Assembly: GCA_009602725.1 (NCBI GenBank)
Contig: WELB01000007.1
Coordinates: 1,316,310-1,380,309, forward strand
Direction: 5' to 3'
Source: Spirogloea muscicola
Taxonomy: Eukaryota > Streptophyta > Zygnematophyceae > Spirogloeales > Spirogloeaceae
DNA length: 64,000 bases
Positions 10,741-21,108 of this stretch are shown in pieces (position 1 is the stretch's first letter; each line of letters begins with the position of its first letter). The notes below the pieces were generated by a model, which saw only the letters and a program-made list of their open reading frames with translations, was not told the DNA's origin and searched no databases. A program made the translations under genes and the position numbers.

Positions 10741-12150
10741 ATTGTGCCATTCTGATTTTAAGGCGACCGCTGCTCGGGTGCGCCCTGGCTATGGCAGCCT
10801 GTGCTAGTCTGGCCTCTGTCTGCCGCCATGAGTGGATTTGCCTCTGTACTGCCGAGACAAAGGGCAATCTGCCGGTCCTGTAGAGAGGGGCCAATCCCCA
10901 GTTGAAGGCATGCAGTGGCAAAGACGACGTTGAGGCAATTGGGATTATTAAAGCAGTAGGAGCTTCATCAGGGTTTACCAGCTCCATAATGTTGCAGATT
11001 ATGGGCTCACTCCTACACCTACACATCTACACAACCGGACTTACTCAAGTGATGTCTGAGATCTTGCTCGAACCCGACGCTCAGAGCTGCTTGGCCGGCG
11101 TACAGACTGCGTTGTTAATTCTCCAAGTCTCGTTCCTTGTAAAGAAGGCGAGCCAGCACATAGTCCAAAGTCAGATCGTCCCTGCTAATTTGGAAAGATC
11201 CTCAAAGAGCACGGTCCCAGGTTGAAGTCTTATCAGATTGGGCAGAATCTGGTTCCTAGCTGGAACCTCTTCTCCATCGTTGTGTGATTGAAGAGCCAAG
11301 AACTCCAATTCGCGTCCTATATGGGCTCATTGCCCTCCTTCATACACTCCCGCAGTCTCATACCAATTTAGATAGGCCCTATCATTCCCTCTCTGTTCAC
11401 ATTGTGTCTTCAGATGCCCCATATCTGGCCAGAGGCTTGTTGACGACGCCAATCATTTCCTAATTCATTATATTTGCCACAAGTATTGATGTGGCTACAG
11501 CAGCTTCGCTCGAGTATGGCCGGCTTCGGGCTCAATGCAGTGGGCTCGTTAGCATGGAATGTGTTGCGTCTGAAGCAGCAGCTCGTCACCTTGTACTTCC
11601 AAATCAACCAATCTGTATGCCACAAAGAGTTGGGGTCGAGGACAAATAGCTAGCTGCCTTCACAAGGAGCCCAGTCGAGAACACAGAGTGGAGTAGATGA
11701 AAAGCTGAGGCTATGGACTGCAGGCAACAGGAGCAACATCAGGAGCTACCAGATCCCAAAGGTTGTCCATCAGACCAAAGGCACCGGGCAGACGCCGGCA
11801 CTCGAGCTGCAGATGACCATTTGAGGTCACACCCGCCTATTCCGTAGAGTTACCCTGTCATGGGCATTGGACTCCTGAAGCCGGCTGCTGCGCGTGCTAA
11901 TCCACACAGCCCTGCCAGGCCTGGAGGAGCCATTGTGGAGCTTGTTGGCTGCATTTACCTGCCAATCCAGCAAGCAACCATGCCTGTCATGAGCAATCCA
12001 GCGCCCCACCGGTTAAATGCTCTACTATTCGTCCTTCGGTGTGCACCCGCTCTTCAGCGCAACTTTTCGACTATCTCTTTCTTAGTTTCTTCTTGGGGAT
12101 AGTTTTCCGGCAGCTAGTCTGTCGGGATCTGTGGCTTCTCACTCGTAACT
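10741..12150. other. Unassigned intergenic DNA
   Basis: No gene is supported. Short frames (for example 10902-11225 on the plus strand, 11410-11625 on the minus strand) resemble no family I recognise and are not linked by convincing splice sites. It could be degraded repeat DNA. Confidence 0.4.
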
Positions 12151-12151
12151 A

Positions 12152-12665
12152 CTGAGAGAGAAGGCGCGCGGGGCGCATGAATTGAAAGGGAGGCCAATTC
12201 AACCCAATACATTGTTCAGGCAGAGTCGAGTGCAGACTAAACAAGGCTACATAATACGGAGACCTAATCTAAGGTACCTAAGATGACATTAGTACCCACG
12301 GGTGAGCACAAACAAATCTGACAAGCTAACTTGGGGAGCTGGAGCGCCGCCGCGAAAGCCGGAGGCCTGACTTAGAGCGCGCCCTGCACGTTGATGAAGA
12401 GCCAATGCTTGCGAGCGCTGCAAACTAAGCGAGAGCCGCATTCTATAATATGCAACTAAGGCCTGCGGAATGCTGGAGTGGCCCAAGCTGCCCCCCCGAC
12501 TTCGACGACGCGCATCGAACTACTGAGCGATCCATCCTCCCCCTGTTCTGACTTAGCATCTTCCGACCCCTTTGTAGCTGCTACACGCTTGTAGGCCCCT
12601 CCGAACCTTTGTCAATTCTGTTATTTCTTCTTTCATGCGCCCCGCGCGCCTTCTCTCTCTCTTAG
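12152..12665 (-). mobile_element. LINE-like retrotransposon 3' end (copy 3), flanked by inverted tails
   Basis: On the minus strand about 12290-12500 encodes a C-terminus very close to copy 2: YRMRLSLSLQRSQALALHQR and then SLSDLFVLTRGY with the stop at 12289-12291. The 3' tail runs down to about 12152 and contains GTATTGGGTTGAATTGGCCT and GCGCCCCGCGCGCCTTCTC. A second tail in the opposite orientation lies at 12633-12662, so the segment looks bounded by inverted GCGCCCCGCGCGCC sequences about 480 bp apart. It is 5'-truncated. Confidence 0.6.
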
Positions 12666-12890
12666 CGAGCGCGAGGGGGCCCAACAGACGGACGATAGCA
12701 GCCGACGCCGCACGATCTCAGCTGTCGGCTCGAACCCGGCCCCCGATCGGACGGCTTAACGCGGGCCTCCGCGAGCCCAGTTTCAGCGACTCAGCAAGGA
12801 GCGTAAAGCGCACCGACGACAATCCACAAGCCCCCGCCCCCCCCCGATCGCGAACCTATCAGCCAACGACATCTGGATACGTTCAAGAAC

Positions 12891-13082
12891 GACACGTGGA
12901 TGTAAGACGCGTGTCGCCTTGAAAGTGGCCTTCGGCAGCGGCCGCGTCAGCTATGGACACGCGGCGGTCAGTAATGAGCTCGCCAGGTCGAGGGCCCCGC
13001 CCGGACGTGGACACGTGGCGCGCCGCACTTGCTGGGCACGGACGGGCACAAGGAGGCGAAGGAGCGAGCGCCGCCTATATAG
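12891..13082 (+). promoter_or_regulatory. LEA promoter with ABRE, CE3-like element and TATA box
   Basis: In the 340 bp before the LEA start codon lie GACACGTGGA (12891-12900), ACGCGTGTCGCC (12907-12918), ACGTGG (13005-13010) and CACGTGGC (13012-13019), then TATATAG (13075-13081). ACGTGGC is the core of the plant ABA-response element, and ACGCGTGTC is the core of coupling element CE3 known from barley HVA1. Order and spacing fit an ABA or dehydration response complex, but function is inferred. A CCAAT lies at about 13101. Confidence 0.6.
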
Positions 13083-13128
13083 CGCTCAGCAACGAGTTAA
13101 CCAATGAAAGACTCTTTGTAGCTACACA

Positions 13129-13129
<1 letters not shown>

Positions 13130-13166
<37 letters not shown>
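13130..13166 (+). repeat. CCG trinucleotide microsatellite in the LEA 5' leader
   Basis: About twelve CCG units between the TATA box and the start codon at 13232, so it probably lies in the 5' UTR. Similar repeats sit before the membrane protein gene at 23327. Confidence 0.9.
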
Positions 13167-13231
13167 GTCCGCCTTTCTCAGCCTCTGCGTCTACCAGCAA
13201 CCGGGCCGCCAATCTCCGAGCAGCAGCTGCA

Positions 13232-14160
13232 ATGGCCTCCGAGGGCTACACCGCTGACACCAACCAGGCGATGAAGGACAAGGCCGAGCGTGCGCAGGAC
13301 AAGATTGACAACACCGTGGCTGACACCAAGGTACGGCAAGGCTCTTCCCACTGGCCCTGTTACTACCCGTCCCAGTGAATGACCATCTCACCTGGAAGAA
13401 GCTTAGCCAGGAGGAGAGTTTGAGAAATCGCAACTCTGTGGTCAGGCGACGTTGTATATAAAAGCTTTTGAAGCTGGCATCCTTTACTTGAGAGTGCCAT
13501 GGATAAGCGTCTCTCTGGGTACTACAGGCTGAGATGTCAAGCTGTTGAAGGTGGGACAATTTACCTTTTGAGTGCAATTGACAGTTGTCTTTCTGGACAC
13601 AACAGGCTGAGATGGCAGGGCATGAGCAGGCTGCTCAGGGCAACCTTCACGGGGGTGGTGCTGACCAGAACATCAAGGCCGACCATGCGAAGCAGAGCGC
13701 CGCTGTGAGCTTCGAGAACCAGCACTTTTATGCTCTACAGTGTAGCTTTAGTTGGCTTTGATGTGTAGCTTCACTTTGTCGCCATGGCTCAAAGAGACAA
13801 CAAGTGATGTGTGCCTCTGCTTCACAGCGTCAGACTCACCAGGCGCGAGCTATGTGCCATCAGTGCTGTGAATGTCACATAAATGGACAATGGATGCTAT
13901 CTAAGTAGCTTCACACCATCGTTCGTCAGGGCTTGGGAGAGCACGCAAAGGAGACTGCAGGACATACAGCTGGAGCTGTGAAGGAGGGCACAGCAAATGC
14001 TGCTGGCAAGACCGGGGCTGCTATTCAGGGCATTGGCGAGAAGATCACTCATGCAGCTCAGAACATGAAAGCCAAGGTCACTGGTCACCACGACCAAATG
14101 CATGATGATAAGAAGACTGGCACTGTAGATTCGTCTGTTGATGAAAGGATCTCATCGTAG
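13232..14160 (+). CDS. LEA-like (late embryogenesis abundant) stress protein
   Basis: Three exons, 13232-13330, 13606-13704 and 13930-14160, all phase 0, give 142 residues. The protein is hydrophilic and rich in Ala, Lys, Glu, Gly and Thr, with LEA-type phrases such as AMKDKAERAQDKIDNTVADT and HAKETAGHTAGAVKEGTANA. No signal peptide, membrane segment or catalytic motif is visible. It is expected to be disordered in solution and to protect proteins or membranes during drying, cold or salt, as group 3-type LEA proteins do. The first and second exons are the same length (99 nt). The promoter with ABRE- and CE3-like motifs supports stress regulation. The exact LEA subgroup is not settled. Confidence 0.8.
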
Positions 14161-14761
14161 GCTAAATTTACTGCCGGCTCTTTTGCTACCCACTTCATGG
14201 TGTAGCTGTAGTCAGTGACCAACAGTGACCCATTTGTTATTTTACCCTACCTCTTTGAGGTTTTGCCTTGTAAAGAACAAGCCTTTAAATATGTGAATTT
14301 GTTTGTATATCTGCTCAACTCGTGCTGGTCAGCTTCTACAAATCCATGTGTTTGATATTTACAATGAAAGGTAAAACTGACTTTGTACTACATTGAGCAA
14401 TGGACATGCTGAGATGACAGACAACTCATGTCTATTAAGACCTATGAATTTGATTACTAGCGACCTTTTGAATAGCTGAATTGGCTCTTCAAAAAGTACA
14501 ATAACTCAAAACGACCACACTCTTCGCGAAACAAGAATCCACATCAGAAATAAACATATGTAAGTGTCATTTATCCAATCTTGAAAGCTCGCCACCAGGG
14601 AAAAGAAACTCCCGAGTTAACCTCTCGGCCCACTGCGCAAGCCAACACACAGTTCAATACAGTAAACAAATGTAGATGGAGAAACCTTCATACAAGAGTA
14701 GCTGAAATTCCATGCTAGCGCGACCGACATGTACCTCAAAGTTTGTCAAAGTCTGTTACGC
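14161..14761. other. Convergent 3' region between the LEA gene and the bilin reductase
   Basis: Contains the 3' untranslated ends of two convergent genes. A TGTAA (green-algal-type poly(A) signal) follows the LEA stop at about 14270. No other gene is seen. Confidence 0.5.
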
Positions 14762-16479
14762 TTAAAGCACAGTGGCAATCTGAAATAACAAATAAGAGAT
14801 AAATGAGACAACCACAATGAGACAAATATATGTACCTCCTTGCCAAATAAGCTGCTAAAAACCTGCACAGCAGGATCTCGTCTTGCCATGTACTGGTTGT
14901 ATGCCATCTGCTGCTTGGCCATATTGTGTCGCTCCGACTCAACAGGGCAGGCCTCGTTCAGCTGCCTCAAGTAAGTGTCAATATACATCTTGAAAGCTTC
15001 AAACAAGCTGCCTCCCTGCACCTGCATCAATTCGCAAATCTCTGTGAAGAGGTATTACTTGCATCTTACACTTGCAATAAGCAAACAGGCTCATTGTGAT
15101 TTCAGCTGCTCCGGGTCACAAGCTGACTAGCTGCTCCGCAGCTCTTGTGTGCGAAGGACCTTTCAATTGCAAGGTGTCTCTTGCTCGAAGGAGGGTCAAG
15201 CTGAACCGAAAGGTCTCTTGACACAAAGTACAACAAGCATGTACTACGTGATTAGACGAACAGACCCTGTGCTTGCTGTAGGTTTGGTGCTCACACTTCA
15301 AGCATAGACACGCTTGGCATGTGACCTGCCAAGATGTGCTGCTGCCAGCACGCAGGTGCACGACAGACATACCTGTAGAACAGGATCAGCAGTCCCCTTG
15401 ATTGACCTGTAAAATATCATATGCGGCGAGAAGAATTTGTCGCCGTCGAAGAACTTTGCCGACTTCTGGCCATACAGCTCACTGAAACGGGAGTGGACGG
15501 AGGCCAGCGCCGATGTATGCTTGTCCTGAATCACGTGCAAAGAATGGAACAATTCAGGCTTGGCAAGAGTGCACTGCTTGTGCAGAGGTGGTAGTTTGGT
15601 TACGCAGGCCACCTGTCACTCACAGCAGAACTGGCAGCTACATTCCAGGTCTCATGAAAGCTCTGGTCCAAGTGAGTTTCGAAGGCCTCGGCAGATTGAG
15701 GCGTGCACCATGTAGACGGGGTCGTCGTAGAGGGGGTGGAAGTCCATGGCGCAGAGGACCCTCTTGCCTCCGAGGATGATGAGGTCAACGCCAAGCAGGG
15801 GCATGTCATATCTGCAGCGAGAACAACCTTCATGCAGCTCAAGCTGCCCATCAGGGCCACGATATGCGCTCACGCAGCTGCAACGGCAGCTAGCACTGAT
15901 ACCAACCATGGGTCCTTCTGTCAGGGCGAGCTTCCTCACTTCTGGAGCAAGACAGTGAGCAAGCTCGCGCAGTATGGAGGGCCTGCAAGCAAGCGAGCAT
16001 GACCTGGTGTCGGGGTAGGCGAGGCTGTTGAAGGCCTGCATCTCGCCACCCTGGAAGTAGGTCATGCGCAGGCGCGCCAGGCGGTCGGTGCGGAAGAGCC
16101 AGTTGCGCATGACCGCGCCGGCGCCGCGCGTGGAGGTGTTGTGGGCCAGCGCCGCCGGCAGCGGCTCGTCGGCGGCGCCGGGCTGGGCCGCCAGCGCCGC
16201 CCACTGGTGCCGCATGTACGGCAGGAAGAGGAGCTGCGGCTCTTGCGCCGTCGCCGCGCCGTCAGCCCCTGGTCCATCAGACCCACGCCGCCACGAGAGG
16301 GTCAGCGCCGCCGAGAGGATGCACAGCTTGCTCCACTGCCGCTTCGGCGCGTCAGGGCTCCACCAGAAGGGTCTTGCCATTGTTGCTGCCCCAAGCGGCC
16401 ATACCCTCGCTGCTCGTTTCTCCACAAGCGGGTCGCAGCCGCGGGACGACGGGCAGCCGTGGGCTCGGCCGTCACGCAA
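14762..16479 (-). CDS. Ferredoxin-dependent bilin reductase (HY2/PebA/PebB family)
   Basis: Plastid enzyme family that reduces biliverdin or dihydrobiliverdin with ferredoxin to make phytochrome or phycobilin chromophores. Minus-strand exons: 16004-upstream (open to 16479), 15709-15811, 15373-15525, 14836-15021 and a short last exon 14762-14779 (IATVL, stop). All junctions keep frame. Family motifs: LLFLPYMRHQW, then LRMTYFQGGEMQAFNSLAYP, MPLLGVDLIILGGKRVLCAM, DFHPLYDDPVYM and KFFDGDKFFSPHMIFYRS. From memory it looks nearer PebB-like enzymes than PcyA, but HY2 cannot be excluded. The start codon and transit peptide are not resolved; the region upstream is GC-rich and runs into the gap at 16673. 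MED18 lies head to head beyond the gap. Confidence 0.82.
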
Positions 16480-16672
16480 CCCAGCGGCAAGAGCTCTCTG
16501 GCGACGGAGACAGCGGGGTCTCGACTGGGGGGCTCACAAGGCGGCCTGCTGAAGGACGGCACCAGGTCCTCGGCGCCGGTGCCGGGCGGCGGCTCCGCCA
16601 GCACCGGGCGCGCAAGGCTCGCCGGGCTCGTCTCCGCAGCGGCGGCGGCGGCCGAGCTCGGCGGCCGCGGCG

Positions 16673-17156
16673 NNNNNNNNNNNNNNNNNNNNNNNNNNNN
16701 NNNNNNNNNNNNNNNNNNNNNNNNNNNNNNNNNNNNNNNNNNNNNNNNNNNNNNNNNNNNNNNNNNNNNNNNNNNNNNNNNNNNNNNNNNNNNNNNNNNN
16801 NNNNNNNNNNNNNNNNNNNNNNNNNNNNNNNNNNNNNNNNNNNNNNNNNNNNNNNNNNNNNNNNNNNNNNNNNNNNNNNNNNNNNNNNNNNNNNNNNNNN
16901 NNNNNNNNNNNNNNNNNNNNNNNNNNNNNNNNNNNNNNNNNNNNNNNNNNNNNNNNNNNNNNNNNNNNNNNNNNNNNNNNNNNNNNNNNNNNNNNNNNNN
17001 NNNNNNNNNNNNNNNNNNNNNNNNNNNNNNNNNNNNNNNNNNNNNNNNNNNNNNNNNNNNNNNNNNNNNNNNNNNNNNNNNNNNNNNNNNNNNNNNNNNN
17101 NNNNNNNNNNNNNNNNNNNNNNNNNNNNNNNNNNNNNNNNNNNNNNNNNNNNNNNN
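16673..17156. other. Assembly gap (484 N) between two divergent genes
   Basis: Run of N covering the presumed shared promoter, and perhaps first exons, of the bilin reductase (minus) and MED18 (plus). Frames across it are not real. Confidence 1.
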
Positions 17157-17188
17157 GGCGGCGCGCCGCTCACTCGACTGCGGCGGCC

Positions 17189-18534
17189 ATGACGGCTCGC
17201 ACCGCGCGCGCGCCGCCGCCAGCACGCGGAGGCGCTGCGGGAGCTGCTGCAGGGGCTGTGCGGCGGCGAGCCGGAGGCCATCCGCGTGCACGAGCTGGTC
17301 CTCAAGACGCTTCCCACGGTTGGTGCGTCCCGCGCGCGCCAGTAGCCCCGCCGCAGCTCGGGCTGAATCTGCGGCTCCTTCTCTAGTGGGCAGATGAGCT
17401 CCACGCCTCGCCCTCCCTGAGGCCAAGGTGGCGTTGAGACACGCCAGATGGGCTCTTTCGTTGCGCCGCACCTTCGGAGCCACCGCCATTTGATGGGCCC
17501 TTAACGGACTCGCTCCACGGCAGTCCAGCTCCTTTCTCCGTGCTGCTCAAGGAGCTTGCTTTTGTGGCGCCGCCATCGCAGGGTTGGCGCTTTCGGAGGT
17601 GCGCCTCCTGTGCTCTCTCGACGGCCCGTCTCCTGCATGGTGAGGCAGCAGACTTGGCGCTCACTTGGTCACTGCCCGCATTGAAGCGCTTGTCCTGCTT
17701 AGCTGCACGCTTGACTCCCATGTCGTGCACAATCTGTGGCCTTAGCCTGACATAAGCTGCTATAGTACTACCGGACTTGCTCTGTACAGGCGGCAGCAGC
17801 GCAGAAGACATAGGTTCATAGCTTTGACCACATGTGAGGCAGGACATTGCGCCACGTGGGAGGGGCCATGCGGGGCGCTGGGGCTGACCAGCTCCTGGCG
17901 GTTGTGCGGTCCGTCGTGGAGACTGCCATAAGCAGCAATGCGCTGCACTTCCTCCTTGCCACTGGCTTCAAGCTGGACTACGAGTTCCTGCGCACGGGCC
18001 TGGCCTTCTTGTACCGCAGTGGTCGCTTGCCGCTCCGCATTGCAGTGACCACCGTCCACCGGCTGCCGAAGCTGCACGCTGTCGACGACGCCGTGCCAGT
18101 AGCCCCCGACTACCAAGTGGTTGACATCACAGCAACAGCAACCTCAGACAACTACTCAGAGGGCGTCGCCGCTCTGACGAGCTTTGCCGAGCACCTTGCA
18201 CCGTGAGTCGCTCGCATGAGCTGCCGTCCCTCCCCTCCACTCGGACGATATAGAGTTCTCTTTGGGCCATTGGCTGTTCATATCATCTGAGTAGCGCCCC
18301 TATCCTTGACCTAGCGTGAGCAGGGTAGAGGTTCCAGTGTGGTACATTCTCAAGCATGGGCGCTTCCCAAGCCCCTGCCACTGGGCTCAAGTCGAGAAGT
18401 CGGGCTTTGGGCTTGTGCAGGCTCCTGCGGCTCTCCAAGCCTGGCGTGTCCACGGGCCTGGTCCCTACTGCTGCCATGGCTGCTGCTGCCATCGCTCCTG
18501 GAGTCGGCAGCAACTGAGGGGACGCCAGCCTTAG
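17189..18534 (+). CDS. MED18: Mediator complex subunit 18 (MED18)
   Basis: Head-module subunit of Mediator, acting with RNA polymerase II in the nucleus. Exon 1 (to 17322) carries HAEALRELLQGLCGGEPEAI and VHELVLKTLPT; exon 2 is 17394-17427 (34 nt); exon 3, 17843-18202, carries LRHVGGAMRGAGADQLL and ends NYSEGVAALTSFAEHLAP; exon 4 begins 18324 and is open to 18534. Phases agree at all three junctions. The plant MED18 sequence matches closely over exons 1-3. The start is unresolved: an ATG at 17189 is out of frame with the conserved exon, so the true start may lie in the gap or there is a base error in the CG-rich run near 17200. The part after residue VEVP in exon 4 does not match plant MED18 and is less certain. 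Confidence 0.85.
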
Positions 18535-19540
18535 GCTGGCCATCCGTGGGCCTTAAGCTGGCCATCCTTAGCCTTTGCTTGGGTTGGGTGATCAAGCCGT
18601 GGAAGATTAGATACATCTCTAAAGAGCGTGTCCAGTATGGTACCGGTTCCCTTTCTCCCATTGTTATGTACGTGAAGGCCTCAACAACTTCCCTGGGTCA
18701 GTCGCACCTGTCAAAGTGACGGGGACAACCTAGGGGCCACTGCTCTACTCCTCGTCAGATCTGCCAACATTAGGCAGCCAAATTACATAGCTGCAAGGCT
18801 AAGACCTCATACCCTACTCCACAGGAATTGCAAACTTTCAGAAGGTCCCTCACATTGATAGGCCCGCTATATGCAACAACGATGGGAAGGTCATGGCAGC
18901 AGGAGCGCCGGCAGCTGTCAATGTGCTGCCTACGAGGGGCTTGTGCCCTGCTAAAGCTTCATGCTACATTGACTTCTCTTGCCACTTGGCAACAGCCACA
19001 AGGTGCACAACAAAAGGCAAGTGTGCAATAGTCACGCCTGCAAAATTGCGCCAGCTTGTTCTGGTTCGTACTTTTTCCCCTGGTTCACATATCAGCCCAT
19101 TGACTTGCTGGAGAATGGCAGCACCATGCAGCGCTGCATTTCGCCACCGTGGTATGGCCCTGATCAGTAGGGAAGGGCGCCAAGACGAGGCAGGCCATGG
19201 CTGCCCGCGTGCGGCCCCTGCCGTGTGCCAAATGCTCAGGATGCTCAGGCCACTCTCCTCCCTTCCGCTTGCTTGTGTCAGCTAAGAGCGGTGGCCTGAC
19301 AAGAGGGGCAAAAGGTTGAGCAGTCTGGTAGCAGTGCCACGGGCTCGCTGAGGCGACCTCAGGCGTTCAACTTTGCGTGCTAGCTGTGCCTTAATTACCA
19401 CCTCATTGTATTGGAGAAGGAAATTGCTCGCCAGCTGCAGCATTCCAGCTCACTATCGAAAGCCAAGGGTTTACTGAGTGGCCATCCACAGTAGCCACTT
19501 AGTTGCTGAGTGGTCCGACTTCCGTATTTGGGCTTTCCTG
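18535..19540. other. Unassigned DNA downstream of MED18
   Basis: No supported gene. Frames at 18339-18719 and 18893-19285 lack recognisable domains. The MED18 3' UTR is presumably at the left end. Confidence 0.4.
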
Positions 19541-20496
19541 GACCTGGTTCATCCTCTTTTAGGCTGGTCTTTAACAGCCACGGCCTCCCTCTGGAAGGGC
19601 TTTGGACCTTGTCCATACCCTTATTGGGCTGGCCTTTCACACCCCATCGCCCCCTGGGAAGACGATCTCCTCCCTCTTCTGAAAGAGCAGCTCTCCCGCC
19701 CTCCAGTTATGCGTAGAGTATACTGGGGCACCACAAGCCGTAGTGCTCTAGGATGCGGCTGTCGCTAAGCCCGCGGTCCTTGCGGACACTTGTCCTTCAT
19801 CGGCGTGCTTGGCGCGCCCCCTGAGCAAAGCCGACGGGCTTCCGGGGCAGTCCTCCCGCTTCTGAAGTAGCCTGTTTGACTCGTGTGTGCTCACCCAGTG
19901 GGTGAACTTCCAGTCGCGCTTTCGCCCAGGACTTACTGAGTGATTCGTAGCTGCTTTGTTCCTTTTTGTGCTTGGTTTTCTTAGCGCTTCCCCTGGGCCC
20001 CTTCTCGTGCTTTGTCCATTCTTTTTTGGGCTGGCTTTTCGTGCAACCTGGTGGAGGACCACGGGCCCTGGTCGACGTCGTTGTTACGGAGGCGTATAAA
20101 GGTCCAGCATCAACACACAACGCTGGTCACGCAGTGGGCGGTGCAGAACAACGAAAGTTGCAGCACTACTCTGATTACCCACAATGCGATCAGCTCCTGC
20201 CAGCGGCAATCGACATCTTTGGCTGTCTTGGTCCTCGTTTCCACACCCTCCTTCAAAACATTACCAATCTAGGCTACACACGTCGTGCAGATGTGTTTCC
20301 GGCTGAGGTGGGCTTGCCAGCTGCATATCTGTCTTTCTTGCGACGACGAGTTTCGACCTGTCTGCAGCGTGCTCAGGCTAATGCCTTGCACCAGAATGCT
20401 GGACGAGCTGTAGTTGGTGGTAGAAGGGCTTCGTATCTGACATCTAGTATTCAGGCATCGATTAGCGACCTTTATGTTTTGACCCGTGATTACTGA
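19541..20496 (+). mobile_element. LINE-like retrotransposon 3' end (copy 4) with hairpin repeats
   Basis: About 20050-20496 encodes a C-terminus related to copy 2: PGGGPRALVDVVVTEAYKGP (nuclease-like DVVVT motif), AAIDIFGCLGPRFHTLLQNI, then FLRRRVSTCLQRAQANALHQ and SISDLYVLTRDY with the stop at 20494-20496. Upstream, 19590-19690 and 19980-20045 hold copies of the TTTTGGGCTGGC repeat, and 19930 has another GGACTTACTGAGTG end. Part of the coding segment is open for about 170 codons, so this is the best preserved 3' end in the window, but the RT domain is absent. Confidence 0.6.
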
Positions 20497-20830
20497 GCGG
20501 GTCAATCTGCTGTAGATTATGTAGATCTTCAGATGTGCTTGCCTTGTACTTGACCATTGGCCGGCCTTCGTTTGTTTCAAATACACGAATTTCGCTTTTC
20601 CAGCCCCTATCCTCAATGGGCCAGCACTTCCTTTCGCTCTGCTCCCGTAAAGAAGAAAGTGCTCGCCCATAGAGAAGGGGGGCTAGCAAAGCCAGCCCAA
20701 AAGCAATGGACAATGTCTAAAACCACAGAAGAAGGTGCCGAAAAAGGACTACACTACACTTCACTGCTCCCTTAAGAAGAAAGGGCTCGCCCATTCAGGA
20801 TATGGGCTGGAACAGCCAATCCCTTAGGCC
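20497..20830. repeat. Inverted pair of the GGGCTGGC/GCCAGCCC dispersed repeat
   Basis: 20590-20640 (CCAGCCCCTATCCTCAATGG) and 20655-20705 (TCGCCCATAGAGAAGGGG with GCCAGCCCAAAAGC) are inverted copies; a further copy is at 20785-20818 (CTCGCCCATTCAGG, ATGGGCTGGAACAGCC). The repeat recurs at many sites in this window, in both orientations. Confidence 0.7.
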
Positions 20831-21108
20831 CCTGCCAGACCAGAGCTTCGCTTTGTGTAGCCCCACTGTCGGTACTCCCTTTGCCCTTCGCAAGCACAAA
20901 GCACAAAGCATGGGCTCGGCTTCGCCTCTCCTTGCCGATCCTGCATCACCGCGCGCCTCTTTCCCTCCGCTTTTCACAGCCGATTCTTTCACATCAGCAG
21001 CCGCTTTCTTCTGCTTTTGGCACTGGGCATCTTCCTTACCTCTCCACTCCGACCTCGAGCCCCTGCCCCACATCCACCACCTCCCCCCCAACACCTTCTG
21101 CCGCGCCC

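Noticed and set aside
15600-15860. Minus-strand frame over bilin reductase exon 2 in another phase
   Set aside because: The phase that joins exon 1 and exon 3 gives the conserved MPLLGVDLIILGG motif.
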